Shown here: positions 49,153 to 58,295 of the stretch, piece by piece
How the letters are laid out: each line of letters opens with the position of its first letter
Position numbering within the stretch: position 1 is the first letter of the stretch
From: Chthonomonas sp. UBA2362
Lineage (GTDB): Bacteria; Armatimonadota; Fimbriimonadia; Fimbriimonadales; Fimbriimonadaceae
NCBI GenBank assembly: GCA_002344135.1
Contig: DDTO01000006.1
Span: forward strand, 89,869 to 153,868
DNA length: 64,000 bases
Reading direction: 5' to 3'
Notes under the pieces: generated by a model
Databases searched by the model: none
The model's input: only the letters and a program-made list of their open reading frames with translations
What the model was told of the DNA's origin: nothing
Made by a program: the position numbers and the translations under genes

Positions 49153-51261
49153 CTACTTGCCGAAACCCGTAGGCAGGTCCATCTTCAGTACCTTCACGAG
49201 GAATGCGTACATATCCGCATACTCGTCGATCACCATCTGCATGGGCTTGCCACCTCCGTGCCCCGCCCGAGTTTCGACCCTTATCAGGATCGGGTTTGGG
49301 CTCGTTTGCGCAGCTTGCATCGCCGCAGTGTACTTGTAGCTGTGCAGGGGAACCACGCGATCATCATGGTCACCGGTCGTTACCAATACCGGCGGGTAGG
49401 CTGTTTGCTTCACATTATGATAAGGCGAGTATTTATGGAGCACCGCCGCATACTTGGGATCTTGAGGTGAGCCGTAATCCGATTCCCAAGCCCATCCGAT
49501 CGTGAACTTGTTAAACCGCATCATATCCATCACTCCCACACCGGGAAGCGCCGCTCCGAACAGGTCCGGTCGCTGATTCACGACGGCGCCAACCAGGAGG
49601 CCACCATTCGAACCGCCTTCGATCGCAAGTTTCGGCGTCGAGGTGTATTTGTTAGCGATCAGCCATTCGGCGGCGGCAATGAAGTCGTCGAAGACGTTCT
49701 GCTTGTTAAGGAGTCGACCCGCATCGTGCCAGGCTTTGCCATACTCTCCGCCCCCGCGCAGGTTCGCCAGACAATACACACCTCCCATTTCCATCCACAC
49801 GAGGTTGATGACCGAGAAGTAGGGCGACATCGAAGCATTGAATCCACCGTAGCCAGTTAGCAAGGTCGGGTTGCTTCCGTCGAGCTTTACACCCTTGCGT
49901 GCCACGATGAACATCGGCACGCGCGTACCATCCTTGCTCTTGTAGAATACTTGCTTGGTTTCGTACCCTGCAGGATCGAAGGCGACGGTCGGCTTCTTGA
50001 AGACCGAACTCCTGGATGTGGGCACATCGAAGCGATAGATCGTGTTCGGCATCGTAAAGCCGGTGAATGCATAGAAAGTCTCCTTGTCCGTGCGTTTTCC
50101 ACCGAAGCCGTTCGCACTGCCGATGCCTGGTAGCTGGACTTCACGCAGCGTTTTACCGGTCGCAGAATGAATTCGTACGAGGCTCTTGGCGTCCTTTAAG
50201 TACGATGCGAAGAACCGATTCCCTACCATCGAAGCGGACTCGAGGACCTGCTTCTGCTCAGCGATCACCGTCTTCAGTACTGTGGGTTTTCGAATGTCCA
50301 CCGCGACGACTTTCGCGTTGGGCGCATCCTTGTCGGTCAGAAACCAGAAGACAGGACCGTCGTTGTCGATGAACTCGTAGCGAGCATCGTGCTTGGTCAG
50401 CAGCTCGCGAACACGCAGGCTCTTATCTCGTAGGTCCTTGTAGAAGACTCGTGTCTTCGGGTCCGTACCTTGCCAGACGGTGATGATCAGATACCGTCCA
50501 TCGTCCGTTGCCGTGCCGTCGAAGCCCCACTCTTTCTCGTCGGGTCTCTGAAAGACGATCTGGTCCATCGATTGGAGAGTTCCGAGACGATGATAGTAGA
50601 GTTTCTGGTAGTAATTCGTATCGGCGAGAGCCTTACCGTCGGCAGGCTTGTCGTAACGACTGTAATAGAAGCCCTTGCCGTCCTTGCTCCACGAGCAGCC
50701 GGAGAATTTGCTCCATTCGATCTTATCCGGCAAATCCTTACCCGTCTTCACATCTCTGACACGCCACTCCTGCCAGTCCGAGCCGCCGCTCTGTACATAG
50801 TAGGCAAGGTGTTTGCCGTCGGGGCTCGGCGTGTAGCCGCCCGTCGCCACCGTTCCATCTTTACTCAGCGTGTTCGGATCGAGGAGGAGGCGTGGTGTGG
50901 CGTTCAGGGAGTCTGCAACATAGAGGGGAGGCTGGGCTTGCAAGCCGCTGTTGCGCGTAAAGAAGTACTTGCCACCTTCCTTGATCGGTAGGCCGAATCG
51001 CACGAAGTTCCAAAGTTTCTTGATGCGGGTTCCGATGATCTCGCGCTCGGGAATCTTCTCAAGGAAGGCGAAGGTCAATTGGTTCTGGGCGGCAACCCAT
51101 TTCTTCACTTCGTCGGAATCCATCGCTTCCAGCCAGCGATAGGGATCGGGGACCTGCACTCCTCCGTACTTTTCGACGACTTCTTCGCGGCGGGTGGGTG
51201 GGTAGTCCATCTTGACCTGGTCGCCCGAGAGCGCGAGCGAAAGCATTTGGAGCCAAAGCAT
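49153..51261 (-). CDS. prolyl oligopeptidase (S9A)
   Basis: A 702-residue serine peptidase of normal S9A length. A beta-propeller (about 70-420) precedes an alpha/beta-hydrolase domain with the nucleophile Ser in GGSNGGLLVGAV, the Asp in TTGDHDDRVVP and the His in TRAGHGGGKP. The short N-terminal hydrophobic stretch (MLWLQMLSLALSG) may be a signal peptide, so the enzyme may be exported. It cleaves short peptides after proline. The ATG at 51261 is 60 bp from the divergent gene at 51321. Confidence 0.94.
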   Translation of the reverse strand: MLWLQMLSLALSGDQVKMDYPPTRREEVVEKYGGVQVPDPYRWLEAMDSDEVKKWVAAQNQLTFAFLEKIPEREIIGTRIKKLWNFVRFGLPIKEGGKYFFTRNSGLQAQPPLYVADSLNATPRLLLDPNTLSKDGTVATGGYTPSPDGKHLAYYVQSGGSDWQEWRVRDVKTGKDLPDKIEWSKFSGCSWSKDGKGFYYSRYDKPADGKALADTNYYQKLYYHRLGTLQSMDQIVFQRPDEKEWGFDGTATDDGRYLIITVWQGTDPKTRVFYKDLRDKSLRVRELLTKHDARYEFIDNDGPVFWFLTDKDAPNAKVVAVDIRKPTVLKTVIAEQKQVLESASMVGNRFFASYLKDAKSLVRIHSATGKTLREVQLPGIGSANGFGGKRTDKETFYAFTGFTMPNTIYRFDVPTSRSSVFKKPTVAFDPAGYETKQVFYKSKDGTRVPMFIVARKGVKLDGSNPTLLTGYGGFNASMSPYFSVINLVWMEMGGVYCLANLRGGGEYGKAWHDAGRLLNKQNVFDDFIAAAEWLIANKYTSTPKLAIEGGSNGGLLVGAVVNQRPDLFGAALPGVGVMDMMRFNKFTIGWAWESDYGSPQDPKYAAVLHKYSPYHNVKQTAYPPVLVTTGDHDDRVVPLHSYKYTAAMQAAQTSPNPILIRVETRAGHGGGKPMQMVIDEYADMYAFLVKVLKMDLPTGFGK

Positions 51262-51308
51262 AGCCGAGGTTCTACCCGACGACTGGCGCGACCGACGCGT
51301 GCGCGTGA

Positions 51309-51314
51309 CATACT
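51309..51314 (+). promoter_or_regulatory. -10-like box for the small membrane protein gene
   Basis: CATACT ends 6 nt before the ATG at 51321. Confidence 0.5.
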
Positions 51315-51320
51315 CGCCGC

Positions 51321-51758
51321 ATGAAGCCCGTCCTGATCGTACTCGGAATCGTAGTCGTCCTCTGCTGCGCGGGCGGCCTCATCTCCTTCTTTTGGATCAA
51401 GGGGAACGTCGACTCGATACTCGCCGGAGCAACCACGTTCGGAAACGAATCGACGTCTGCGATCGCCACCAACTGGGATCCCGGCGCGCTGCGAGATCGT
51501 GCCGACCCGAGCATGACCGATACCGACATTCAGAGCTTCTGCAAGACCGCCAGAGAGGGGCTCGGCAAGACGACCTCCTTCACGGGAAAGGCCGACATGA
51601 AGGTCGAGAGCAAGACTAGCAGCGACACGGGAACGTACACCCAAGTCCCTTACCGAGCCGACCTCACTTGCGAAAAGGGGAAAGCCCTGCTGCGACTCGA
51701 ACTCATCAAGCGCGGTGAGACCTGGAAGATTCTCTCGATCGACGTCCAGCCGAACTGA
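51321..51758 (+). CDS. single-pass membrane protein with small extracytoplasmic domain
   Basis: A 145-residue protein with an N-terminal membrane helix (about 4-26) and an extracytoplasmic domain ending in 'ALLRLELIKRGETWKILSIDVQPN', a strand pattern like small NTF2/DUF4019-type folds. It precedes the methyltransferase gene by 2 bp, so they are probably co-transcribed. The function is unknown. Confidence 0.72.
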   Translation: MKPVLIVLGIVVVLCCAGGLISFFWIKGNVDSILAGATTFGNESTSAIATNWDPGALRDRADPSMTDTDIQSFCKTAREGLGKTTSFTGKADMKVESKTSSDTGTYTQVPYRADLTCEKGKALLRLELIKRGETWKILSIDVQPN

Positions 51759-51760
51759 CT

Positions 51761-52888
51761 TTGCCCCTGGCCGCCGATCATGTGAAGGCTCTGGCTCTCG
51801 CCGAGGGCCAGGACGCCTCAGCCCGCGCAATCGAAAGGGTTGCCCGCGAGACGAGCCCGGAAACGGCACGTTGGGCCTTCGAGCAGTGGGACCTCCGTCG
51901 ACGCGCCGAGCGGAAGTTCGCCCTCGCCCGAGAAATGCTCTTCACCCGCGAGGCCCTCGAGCAGGCCAATCACGAAGCGATCGCCGCTTACCACGCTTCC
52001 CGCTTTCCCGAAGGTGCGAAGGTCGCAGACCTGACCTGCGGTATCGGCGCCGACCTCATCGCGCTCGCCCGGCGCGGGCCTGCCGTCGGATTCGAGATCG
52101 ACCCCGAGCGCGCCGCTTACGCGCGCCATAACCTCGCCGTCTCTGGTCTGCATGCCGAAGTCAAGGAGGAGAATGCCCTCGATCACCTGGACGACTTCGA
52201 CTACGCCCTCGCCGATCCCGGCCGCCGGAGGGAAGGCCGACGCGTTTCAAGCCTCGATGACTACCAGCCCGATCCGCTCGAGATCGCGGAGCGGTGCCGT
52301 GAGAAGCGCCTCGTGGGCATCGAGGGCTCTCCGATGCTAACCGACGAGGACTTGCTGCGCCTGGGCGGATGTGTGGAGTTCGTCTCGTTCGGCAACGAAT
52401 GCCGGGAAGCCCTCCTTTGGATAGGGCGCAAGGCAGAGAACGGAGTCTGGGCGGTTCGAGCCGGCGACGGTCAGCGCCTCGCCCGATCTCCGATGCCGAA
52501 TCTCTCGCAGTCGGCACTCGCGTTTCTCTACGAGGCCGATCCCGCCGCGATCCGCGCGCATGCCCTCGGTGCGCTGGCCCAGACCCACCGCCTCCTCGCG
52601 CTCGGCGACTCGAACGGCTACCTCACCGGCGAAGAGGCGGTCGCGAGCCCTTGGCTGACGGGCTACCGCGTACTCGGCGAATTCCCACTTCGCGAGAGTG
52701 CGCTGCGCAGCGCGGTGCGGGATCTGCAGGGCACGGTCGAGATCGTCAAGAGCCGGGCGAAGGGCGTGGATGTGGATCGGTGGCGCAAGCTCCTCACCGG
52801 CCCGGGCGAACGCTGCCTTATCCTCGCCGCCTATCCGATCGGCGCGCGCATTCGCGCCGTCTTGCTGGCACCCCTCACCGCGCCTTGA
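51761..52888 (+). CDS. class I SAM-dependent methyltransferase with THUMP-like domain
   Basis: A 375-residue protein. A helical N terminus (about 1-85) leads to a Rossmann methyltransferase core with the SAM motif VADLTCGIGADLIALAR (about 90-106), 'VGFEIDPERAAYARHNL', and the acidic catalytic-type loop ALADPGRR. The C-terminal region (about 290-375) resembles the THUMP-like RNA-binding domain. A nucleic acid, perhaps rRNA or tRNA, is the probable substrate. The TTG start follows the upstream stop codon by 2 bp. It ends 2 bp before the convergent GspF-type gene. Confidence 0.85.
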   Translation: MPLAADHVKALALAEGQDASARAIERVARETSPETARWAFEQWDLRRRAERKFALAREMLFTREALEQANHEAIAAYHASRFPEGAKVADLTCGIGADLIALARRGPAVGFEIDPERAAYARHNLAVSGLHAEVKEENALDHLDDFDYALADPGRRREGRRVSSLDDYQPDPLEIAERCREKRLVGIEGSPMLTDEDLLRLGGCVEFVSFGNECREALLWIGRKAENGVWAVRAGDGQRLARSPMPNLSQSALAFLYEADPAAIRAHALGALAQTHRLLALGDSNGYLTGEEAVASPWLTGYRVLGEFPLRESALRSAVRDLQGTVEIVKSRAKGVDVDRWRKLLTGPGERCLILAAYPIGARIRAVLLAPLTAP

Positions 52889-52890
52889 GA

Positions 52891-54183
52891 CTATTCGAGG
52901 CCTTCGAGCACCGCGCCGAGCAACTCGTGGTACCAGAAGTACATCAGGATCGCCAAGATGATCCCGGAAGTGACGGCGCACCCGAGCAGGCCCCAGCATC
53001 CTCCTCGGACCTTGGCGTAGGTCTGCGCCGCCTCGTATTCCCCACGCGAGACGTCTGCCAGACGCTGCAGCGCGCCCGGCAGATCGCCGATCAACTCGCC
53101 GGTCGCTAGGATCGAGGCGTACTCCTGTGGGAAGAGACCCGATTGGTGAGCGGCGTCCGACAGCTTGCTGCCGTCCCCCATTCGCCGACCGGTTTCGATC
53201 AGCTTCTCCCGCATCTCGAGGTTCGGCACCGCATCCGCGGCAAGCGCCCACGACCGGGCCGGCGAGAGTCCCGAGCGCGAGAGGCGGCTCAAGGTCTGGG
53301 TAAAGGTCGTCACGGATTCATGCCGGGCACGCGCGCCAAAGACCGGCCAGCGTAGACCCAACCGGTGCCTCGTCGCCTCGAAGCGACGCGAGCTCAGCAG
53401 ATGGCGGAGGTAGAACGTTCCGCCGATGGCAAGCACGGCGAAGGGGCCCCATGGCCAGATCAGTTTCTGGAGATACGACTGTCGCAGCGCCTCACCGTAT
53501 GATCCGGTCCCGCCACTCGAATCCACCGCGCGCCAGGTAGCGAGCATTGCCCGGGTGGCAAGCAAGACGACCGGGATCGAGATCGCCGCGTTGATGCCGA
53601 TCAGCCAGACGTACCAGAACGAGCGCTTAAACTTGTGCGCTCGGCCCGCCTGATCCGACACTTCCAGCAGCGCATCCGGGAGGAACCCGCCCACTTCGCC
53701 GGCCCGCACCATCCCGACCGCGCTCGCCGGGAAGAGATCGGGGTACCGGGCCATGGTGTCGCTCAGTGAGCGCCCCCGCTCGGCGCCCTTTCCCATCTCG
53801 ACGAGGGCCTGTCGCAGGTCCTCGTGCTGAAGGTGCCTCGCCACGGTCTGGCACGCTTCCGCCGGTGAGATCCCCGCCCGCACCTGCTCGGAAATCTGAG
53901 CAAAGACGAAAAATCGGTCCTTATCGCTCGCCGGCTTTGTTTCGATCGGGGGTCCCGACGAAGATGGCTGCGCCGTGGGGGCCGGGAGCAGGGCATTTGT
54001 GACCGGGCCCGCCAGATGAATCGGCGGAGGCGCCGGGCCGAGATCGCCGAGCGCTTCGAGGGCCGACAGGCGGTAACCGCGCTCTCGCAGCAGATAGGCC
54101 GCCTGGTCCAAGTCGCTGGCCTGCAGGCTTCCCTCGATCGCCTGGCCCTGCCGGTCGACCCCCCTATAGTGAAAGAGCGGCAT
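52891..54183 (-). CDS. type II secretion/type IV pilus assembly protein, GspF/PilC family
   Basis: A 430-residue inner-membrane platform protein. The N terminus has the typical 'MPLFHYRGVDRQGQAIEGSLQASDLDQAAYLLRERGY'. Two GspF domains follow, with signatures 'FAQISEQVRAGISPAEACQTVA...GRSLSDTM' and 'FTQTLSRLSRSGLSPARSWALAAD...GELIGDLPGALQRLADV', and three membrane helices. It would support assembly of pseudopilins such as the protein at 6403-7092. No GspE ATPase is adjacent. The ATG at 54183 overlaps folK by 20 bp. Confidence 0.88.
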   Translation of the reverse strand: MPLFHYRGVDRQGQAIEGSLQASDLDQAAYLLRERGYRLSALEALGDLGPAPPPIHLAGPVTNALLPAPTAQPSSSGPPIETKPASDKDRFFVFAQISEQVRAGISPAEACQTVARHLQHEDLRQALVEMGKGAERGRSLSDTMARYPDLFPASAVGMVRAGEVGGFLPDALLEVSDQAGRAHKFKRSFWYVWLIGINAAISIPVVLLATRAMLATWRAVDSSGGTGSYGEALRQSYLQKLIWPWGPFAVLAIGGTFYLRHLLSSRRFEATRHRLGLRWPVFGARARHESVTTFTQTLSRLSRSGLSPARSWALAADAVPNLEMREKLIETGRRMGDGSKLSDAAHQSGLFPQEYASILATGELIGDLPGALQRLADVSRGEYEAAQTYAKVRGGCWGLLGCAVTSGIILAILMYFWYHELLGAVLEGLE

Positions 54184-54691
54184 CTTCGTAGAGCAGGACG
54201 GACGCGCGCTGGTCTTCGGTTTGCGCGAGAAGGACCTTGAGGGGCGGTAGGCCCGGAAGAACGAATCCCGGGTTGAGATCGTGCAGCGGCTGAAGTACGA
54301 AGCGGCGCTCGGCAAGGCGCGGATGGGGCACGCGAAGACTGGGGTGGGCCGCTGAGTCGTCCGCATAGAAGGAGTACACGGCGCTCCCGTAGGCGACGAG
54401 GTCAAGATCGATCTCGCGGGGTCCGTTACGGTCGCGGGCGAGTCGTCCGACGCGGTTCTCGATTCCCTTCAGGGCGGCGAGAAGCGCGCGGGGCGAAAGA
54501 CTGGTCTCGGCGAGCATTACTCCATTGAGGAAGGCTGGCTGGTCCACCACATACATGGGAGCGGTCTCGTAGACGGGGCTGATGCGAGGCCTGGATGCTC
54601 CGAAGAGGGGACCGAGTTCGGCCATCGCCTCGGCGAGGTGCCGAACTCGGTCCCCCATGTTCGACCCGAACGCGATCGCGACCCGGACCAC
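54164..54691 (-). CDS. folK: 2-amino-4-hydroxy-6-hydroxymethyldihydropteridine pyrophosphokinase FolK
   Basis: A 175-residue enzyme with 'VAIAFGSNMGDRVRHLAEAM', 'YETAPMYVVDQPAFLNGVMLAET', 'RDRNGPREIDLDLVAYG', and 'VPHPRLAERRFVLQPLHDLNP', which together define HPPK. It transfers pyrophosphate from ATP to the pterin in folate synthesis. The GTG start is preceded 6 nt upstream by TAAAAG on the minus strand. The 3' end overlaps the GspF-type gene. Confidence 0.95.
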   Translation of the reverse strand: MVRVAIAFGSNMGDRVRHLAEAMAELGPLFGASRPRISPVYETAPMYVVDQPAFLNGVMLAETSLSPRALLAALKGIENRVGRLARDRNGPREIDLDLVAYGSAVYSFYADDSAAHPSLRVPHPRLAERRFVLQPLHDLNPGFVLPGLPPLKVLLAQTEDQRASVLLYEDAALSL

Positions 54692-54714
54692 GGGGGACTT
54701 TTACCAGAATGGGG

Positions 54715-55218
54715 CTAGCGGAATGTGACCCAGACGCGATCGACGGACTGGCGGAAGGGGTTCCGTTCGAGCGTGTGGAAGAAGAGGTTGACCAGCCCGC
54801 CGGGCAGGATGAACCGGCGAACATTGCCGGTGAGGGTCAAAGTGCGGGTCGTTTCCGTGGTGGTCCAGTTATAGGCGCCGAGGTCGACGAAGTTACCGCT
54901 GCCGTTCCTGGCCTGGACGGCCATTCGGGTTGCACGCGAGGAAAAGCCCTCCATTCGGATTTCCATCCTCGAGTAGTTGCCGAGCATCAAGAGGGGGTTC
55001 TCGCAAAATACCGCGAAGCCGCTGGCGTGCCAGACGCTGTTGAACGGGATGGAGCGCTTGACGAACCGAACGTTGTCCGAGAGGAGCAGACATCCTGGGA
55101 GGTTTGCTTCGACGGTTGTCGGATCGGCGGGGACGATCAAGGCGGGCAAGGCGGTTACGTTGGCTTGGGCGGTGACGACGGCAAAGGCGATGGCGGCGAT
55201 GAGCGCGAGTTTCTTCAT
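54715..55218 (-). CDS. secreted hypothetical protein
   Basis: A 167-residue exported protein with a signal peptide (about 1-20, ending AQAN) and a beta-rich mature part ('PGCLLLSDNVRFVKRSIPFNSVWHASGFAVFCENPLLMLG', 'TTTETTRTLTLTGNVRRFILPGGLVNLFFHTLERNPF'). The strand pattern suggests an Ig-like or jelly-roll fold. The family is not recognised. The ATG has AGGAG 8 nt upstream. Confidence 0.7.
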   Translation of the reverse strand: MKKLALIAAIAFAVVTAQANVTALPALIVPADPTTVEANLPGCLLLSDNVRFVKRSIPFNSVWHASGFAVFCENPLLMLGNYSRMEIRMEGFSSRATRMAVQARNGSGNFVDLGAYNWTTTETTRTLTLTGNVRRFILPGGLVNLFFHTLERNPFRQSVDRVWVTFR

Positions 55219-55325
55219 AGTGTTTCTCCTGCGGTGAGTCATGTCGCTGCGCGACGGGACTATGACTGCGGGAGGAGCAGAACCCGACGACGCCGACGGG
55301 CCCCTTGACTCAGGCCGGAAGACAC

Positions 55326-56087
55326 CTAACTTTCGCCAGGAAGCGTTGGCGTCTCTCGCAGTTGGACCGGCTCTGGTCGCGAACGCGCCCGCATGCGAAG
55401 GTTCAGGCACTCGACCGCCAGCGAGAAGGCCATAGCAAAGTAGGTGTAGCCCTTCGGAATGTGTTGGCCGAGGCCCTCGGCGACCAAGTTTGCGCCGATG
55501 AGGATAAGAAAGGAAAGCGCAAGCATCTTGACGCTCGGATGCTTCTCGACAAAGTCGCTCACCGGCCCCACGAACCAGAGCATAAAAGCCATCGAGCCGA
55601 TCACGGCGGCGATCATCACCTCCACCCAATCGACCATCCCCACTGCCGTAATGACGGAGTCGATCGAGAAGACGAGGTCGATAACGAGGATCTGGGCGAT
55701 AACCGCTGCCATCGAAGGGATCGCCTTGGCCGATCGTGTCTCGCCCTCGACGCCCTCCAGCTTGTGATGAATCTCCATCGTCGCCTTCGCGATTAAGAAC
55801 GCGCCGCCGAGAAGGAGCACGAGGTCGCGCCCGGAGAACGAATGCCCGAGCAGCGAGAACAGCGGGTGCTTCAGCGAAGCGATCCAGCCGATCATCATCA
55901 GGAAGATGATCCGAGTGATGAGCGCTAGGGCGAGCCCCATTGTTCGGGCGCGCTTGCGATCCTCTTGGGGCAGCTTGTTGGCCAGGATCGAGATGAAGAC
56001 GATATTGTCGATGCCGAGGACGATCTCCAGGAGCAGGAGGGTGCCGAACCCGATCCAGGCCTGGGGATTGCTCAGCAGTTCCATCAT
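55326..56087 (-). CDS. TerC-family integral membrane protein
   Basis: A 253-residue protein with about seven membrane helices and the TerC signatures 'LLLLEIVLGIDNIVFISILANKLP' and 'VIDLVFSIDSVITAVGM', whose Asp residues are thought to bind cations. Family members are linked to metal export and tellurite resistance. No ter genes are nearby. The C-terminal tail is Pro/Arg-rich and predicted cytoplasmic. Confidence 0.92.
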   Translation of the reverse strand: MMELLSNPQAWIGFGTLLLLEIVLGIDNIVFISILANKLPQEDRKRARTMGLALALITRIIFLMMIGWIASLKHPLFSLLGHSFSGRDLVLLLGGAFLIAKATMEIHHKLEGVEGETRSAKAIPSMAAVIAQILVIDLVFSIDSVITAVGMVDWVEVMIAAVIGSMAFMLWFVGPVSDFVEKHPSVKMLALSFLILIGANLVAEGLGQHIPKGYTYFAMAFSLAVECLNLRMRARSRPEPVQLRETPTLPGES

Positions 56088-56096
56088 GATTACAGG

Positions 56097-57584
56097 CTAG
56101 ATCGCGTACAGGTGCCGGTACTTGGCGGTGAGCCCTTCGAGGTAATCCTCGGCGCTCATCGGCTTGCCCGTCACGCGCTGGATGAGTTCCTTAGGCGTGT
56201 ACTTGCGGCCCTGGCTGTAGATTTTCTCCTTCAGCCAGCCGTGGATCGGAGCGAACTCACCCTTGCCAATCAGCTCGTCGGTGTTCGGGATATCCCTTTG
56301 GAGGGTGTGCCAGATCTGGTAGCTGAGCAGGTTGCCCATCGAGTAGGTGGGGAAGTAACCGATCGAACCCATCGACCAGTGGACATCCTGAAGGCATCCT
56401 TCGGCGTCTTTGCGGGGGGTGATGCCCAGGTACTGGCGGTATTTCTCGTTCCAGGCGTCGGGCATATCGGCCACCTTCATCGCTCCCGTCAGCACGTCGC
56501 ACTCGATTTCGAAGCGGACCATGATGTGGAGGTTGTAGGTGACCTCGTCGGCCTCTACCCGAATGAACGAGGGCTCCACTTTGTTGACCGCCCGGTAGAA
56601 CGTGTGGGGGCTAAAGGCGGCGAGTTGCGGGAAGAGGGCCTCGAGTTCGTGCAGGAAGTACCGCCAGAACGCCTCGCTGCGCCCGACGATGTTCTCCCAG
56701 AGCCGCGATTGGCTTTCATGAACGCCTAGCGATACCCCGCCCGCCAGAGGGGTTCGATCCCATTCGGAGGGTGAGCCCTGCTCGTACATCGCATGCCCCG
56801 CCTCGTGCAGGCTCCCGAAGATCGCGGAGCCGATATAGTCCTTATAGCGGGTGGTGATGCGGATGTCGCCCACGGACCAGCCCGTGCAGAACGGGTGTGG
56901 CGCCGTGTCTTGCCGACCTCGCTTCATGTCGTAGCCGACCTTCGCCACGATCCGCTCGGTGAACTCCCTTTGCCGGTCGACCGACCACTCGCCGTAGAGG
57001 AGGTGGTCGTCGATCGTCTTCCCGTTCTCGACGATGTCCTTCACCAGCGCCACGATCGGCGCTTTGATGTCTTCGAACATCCGGCGGCAGTCCGCGGCGG
57101 TCGCGCCTTCCTCGTATTGATCGAGGAGAGCGTCGTAGATATGATCCTTGTAGCCCAGGTATTCCGCTTCCTGTCGCACGATTTCGAACATCCGCTCCAG
57201 CGTCCCCTGGAATCCCTTGAAGTTCGACTCCTTGCGGGCGCGAACCCATTCCTCGTGCGCGATCGAAGCCAGACGCGACTTCTCCTCGACGAGAGAGGCG
57301 GGGATCTTCGTGCGAAGATCCAAATCGCGTTGGGCAACGCGAATGAGCGCGGCCTGGTCGCTGCCAGGTTCAGCCTCGGCGCGAGCCTTCTCGAGAAGCG
57401 CGCGAGTCTCGTCGGCAACCATGGTCTCATGTGCCAAGCGGCTGAGGATTCCTACGTGGGCGGCGCGCGCCTCGGCCCCGCCGGGCGGCATATAGGTTTG
57501 CTGGTCCCATTCCATGATCCCGGAGGCGGCGAGGAGGGCATCGACGTCGGCCAGCCGGGTGAGAAGAGCATCATAGGAAGACAT
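56097..57584 (-). CDS. metallocarboxypeptidase, M32 (Taq) family
   Basis: A 495-residue enzyme of normal M32 length with the zinc motif LHEAGHAMYEQ (HExxH), the third-ligand region HESQSRLWENIVG, and an N-terminal helical cap ('SGIMEWDQQTYMPPGG' is a family marker). M32 enzymes remove C-terminal amino acids except proline. The ATG at 57584 (MSSYDALL) is preferred. On the minus strand TACAAT lies 10 nt before it. Confidence 0.94.
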   Translation of the reverse strand: MSSYDALLTRLADVDALLAASGIMEWDQQTYMPPGGAEARAAHVGILSRLAHETMVADETRALLEKARAEAEPGSDQAALIRVAQRDLDLRTKIPASLVEEKSRLASIAHEEWVRARKESNFKGFQGTLERMFEIVRQEAEYLGYKDHIYDALLDQYEEGATAADCRRMFEDIKAPIVALVKDIVENGKTIDDHLLYGEWSVDRQREFTERIVAKVGYDMKRGRQDTAPHPFCTGWSVGDIRITTRYKDYIGSAIFGSLHEAGHAMYEQGSPSEWDRTPLAGGVSLGVHESQSRLWENIVGRSEAFWRYFLHELEALFPQLAAFSPHTFYRAVNKVEPSFIRVEADEVTYNLHIMVRFEIECDVLTGAMKVADMPDAWNEKYRQYLGITPRKDAEGCLQDVHWSMGSIGYFPTYSMGNLLSYQIWHTLQRDIPNTDELIGKGEFAPIHGWLKEKIYSQGRKYTPKELIQRVTGKPMSAEDYLEGLTAKYRHLYAI

Positions 57585-57778
57585 CGTGGCGCGCATTGTA
57601 CCGGGAAGCCGATGTCGGGTTGGCTGATGCACCGCCGCGAGCCGGATCCCTCCGGGAAACACCTCTCCACGCCAGCTGTTCGGTGACATGACATCCTTGA
57701 CAGGTGTTGCATGCCTCCACCCTTGGGGTGGAGGCTGATGAAGCATCAGGACTTGGCCGCATAGCACTACGAGTCGCC

Positions 57779-57814
57779 GTCATTCCGACCGGAGCGAAGC
57801 GGAGCGGAGGAATC
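57779..57814. repeat. palindromic repeat, ATTCCGACCGGAGCG type
   Basis: A sequence with terminal arms ATTCC/GGAAT and an inner Arg-codon-like GGAGCGAAGCGGAGCGG core. I remember close relatives as dispersed repeats in GC-rich genomes, but copy number here cannot be checked within the window. Confidence 0.45.
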
Positions 57815-57910
57815 GTCGCGCTTCGATGCGGGAAGGAGCAGGACGATCCCTCGGCCGCAAGCATTGCACCTCTCCACGCAGTGGGGCGGTCGCTGAGCGC
57901 CAGCGAAGCG

Positions 57911-57975
57911 GGAGGGGCCTCCCCCTCGCGTCAGCGAGGGGGACCTTCGCCGCGAAGCGCGCGAAGAGGGGGAGT
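57911..57975. repeat. palindromic repeat, CCTCCCCCT type
   Basis: A perfect 9-bp stem CCCCCTCGC (57921-57929) with GCGAGGGGG (57934-57942) is followed by CTTCGC/GCGAAG arms and GAGGGGGAG. The plan resembles the element inserted in the molybdoenzyme gene at 60043-60098. Confidence 0.55.
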
Positions 57976-58045
57976 AGTTTGCAGTTCCTCATCGCGAAGG
58001 GCACAGCCTGGGAGTGCTCTCAGGATTACTCCCCCTCATGTGACG

Positions 58046-58243
58046 GAATCTCCGCTCAAGAGCACCGTGTCTTCGACCACGACGGAGTATACGCCGGGGG
58101 TGTCGGCTCGCGAGGGCTCCGATTCGACGTTCCTGCACTCGGGGATCAATACCGCGGACACGCAAACCGACGACGACGGCGACGTCTCCGCGATGCGTCG
58201 GTACGACGCCTTCGGCAACCCCTTAGCCGCTTGGAGCGGCTGA
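58046..58243 (+). pseudogene. Rhs-repeat protein fragment
   Basis: About 60 codons encode 'TEYTPGVSAREGSDSTFLHSG', then 'MRRYDAFGNPLAAWSG' and a stop. The RYDAFGN motif and the preceding YTPGVS segment match the conserved part of Rhs/YD-repeat proteins, which are usually over 1,000 residues. No start codon, signal or further repeats are present, so it is a decayed remnant. It ends 52 bp before the molybdoenzyme ATG. Confidence 0.55.
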
Positions 58244-58295
58244 CAAACGGATGGCCCCCTTGGGTCGCTGCTTCAGGGATAAACTGGAGACACCC

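Larger units (their letters stand above)
57585..58295. other. 711-bp gene-poor, repeat-rich region
   Basis: It holds two palindromic repeats of different families (57779-57814 and 57911-57975), an Rhs-like coding fragment (about 58046-58243) and little else. It separates the M32 peptidase gene from the molybdopterin oxidoreductase gene and looks like an old insertion or deletion scar. Confidence 0.55.
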
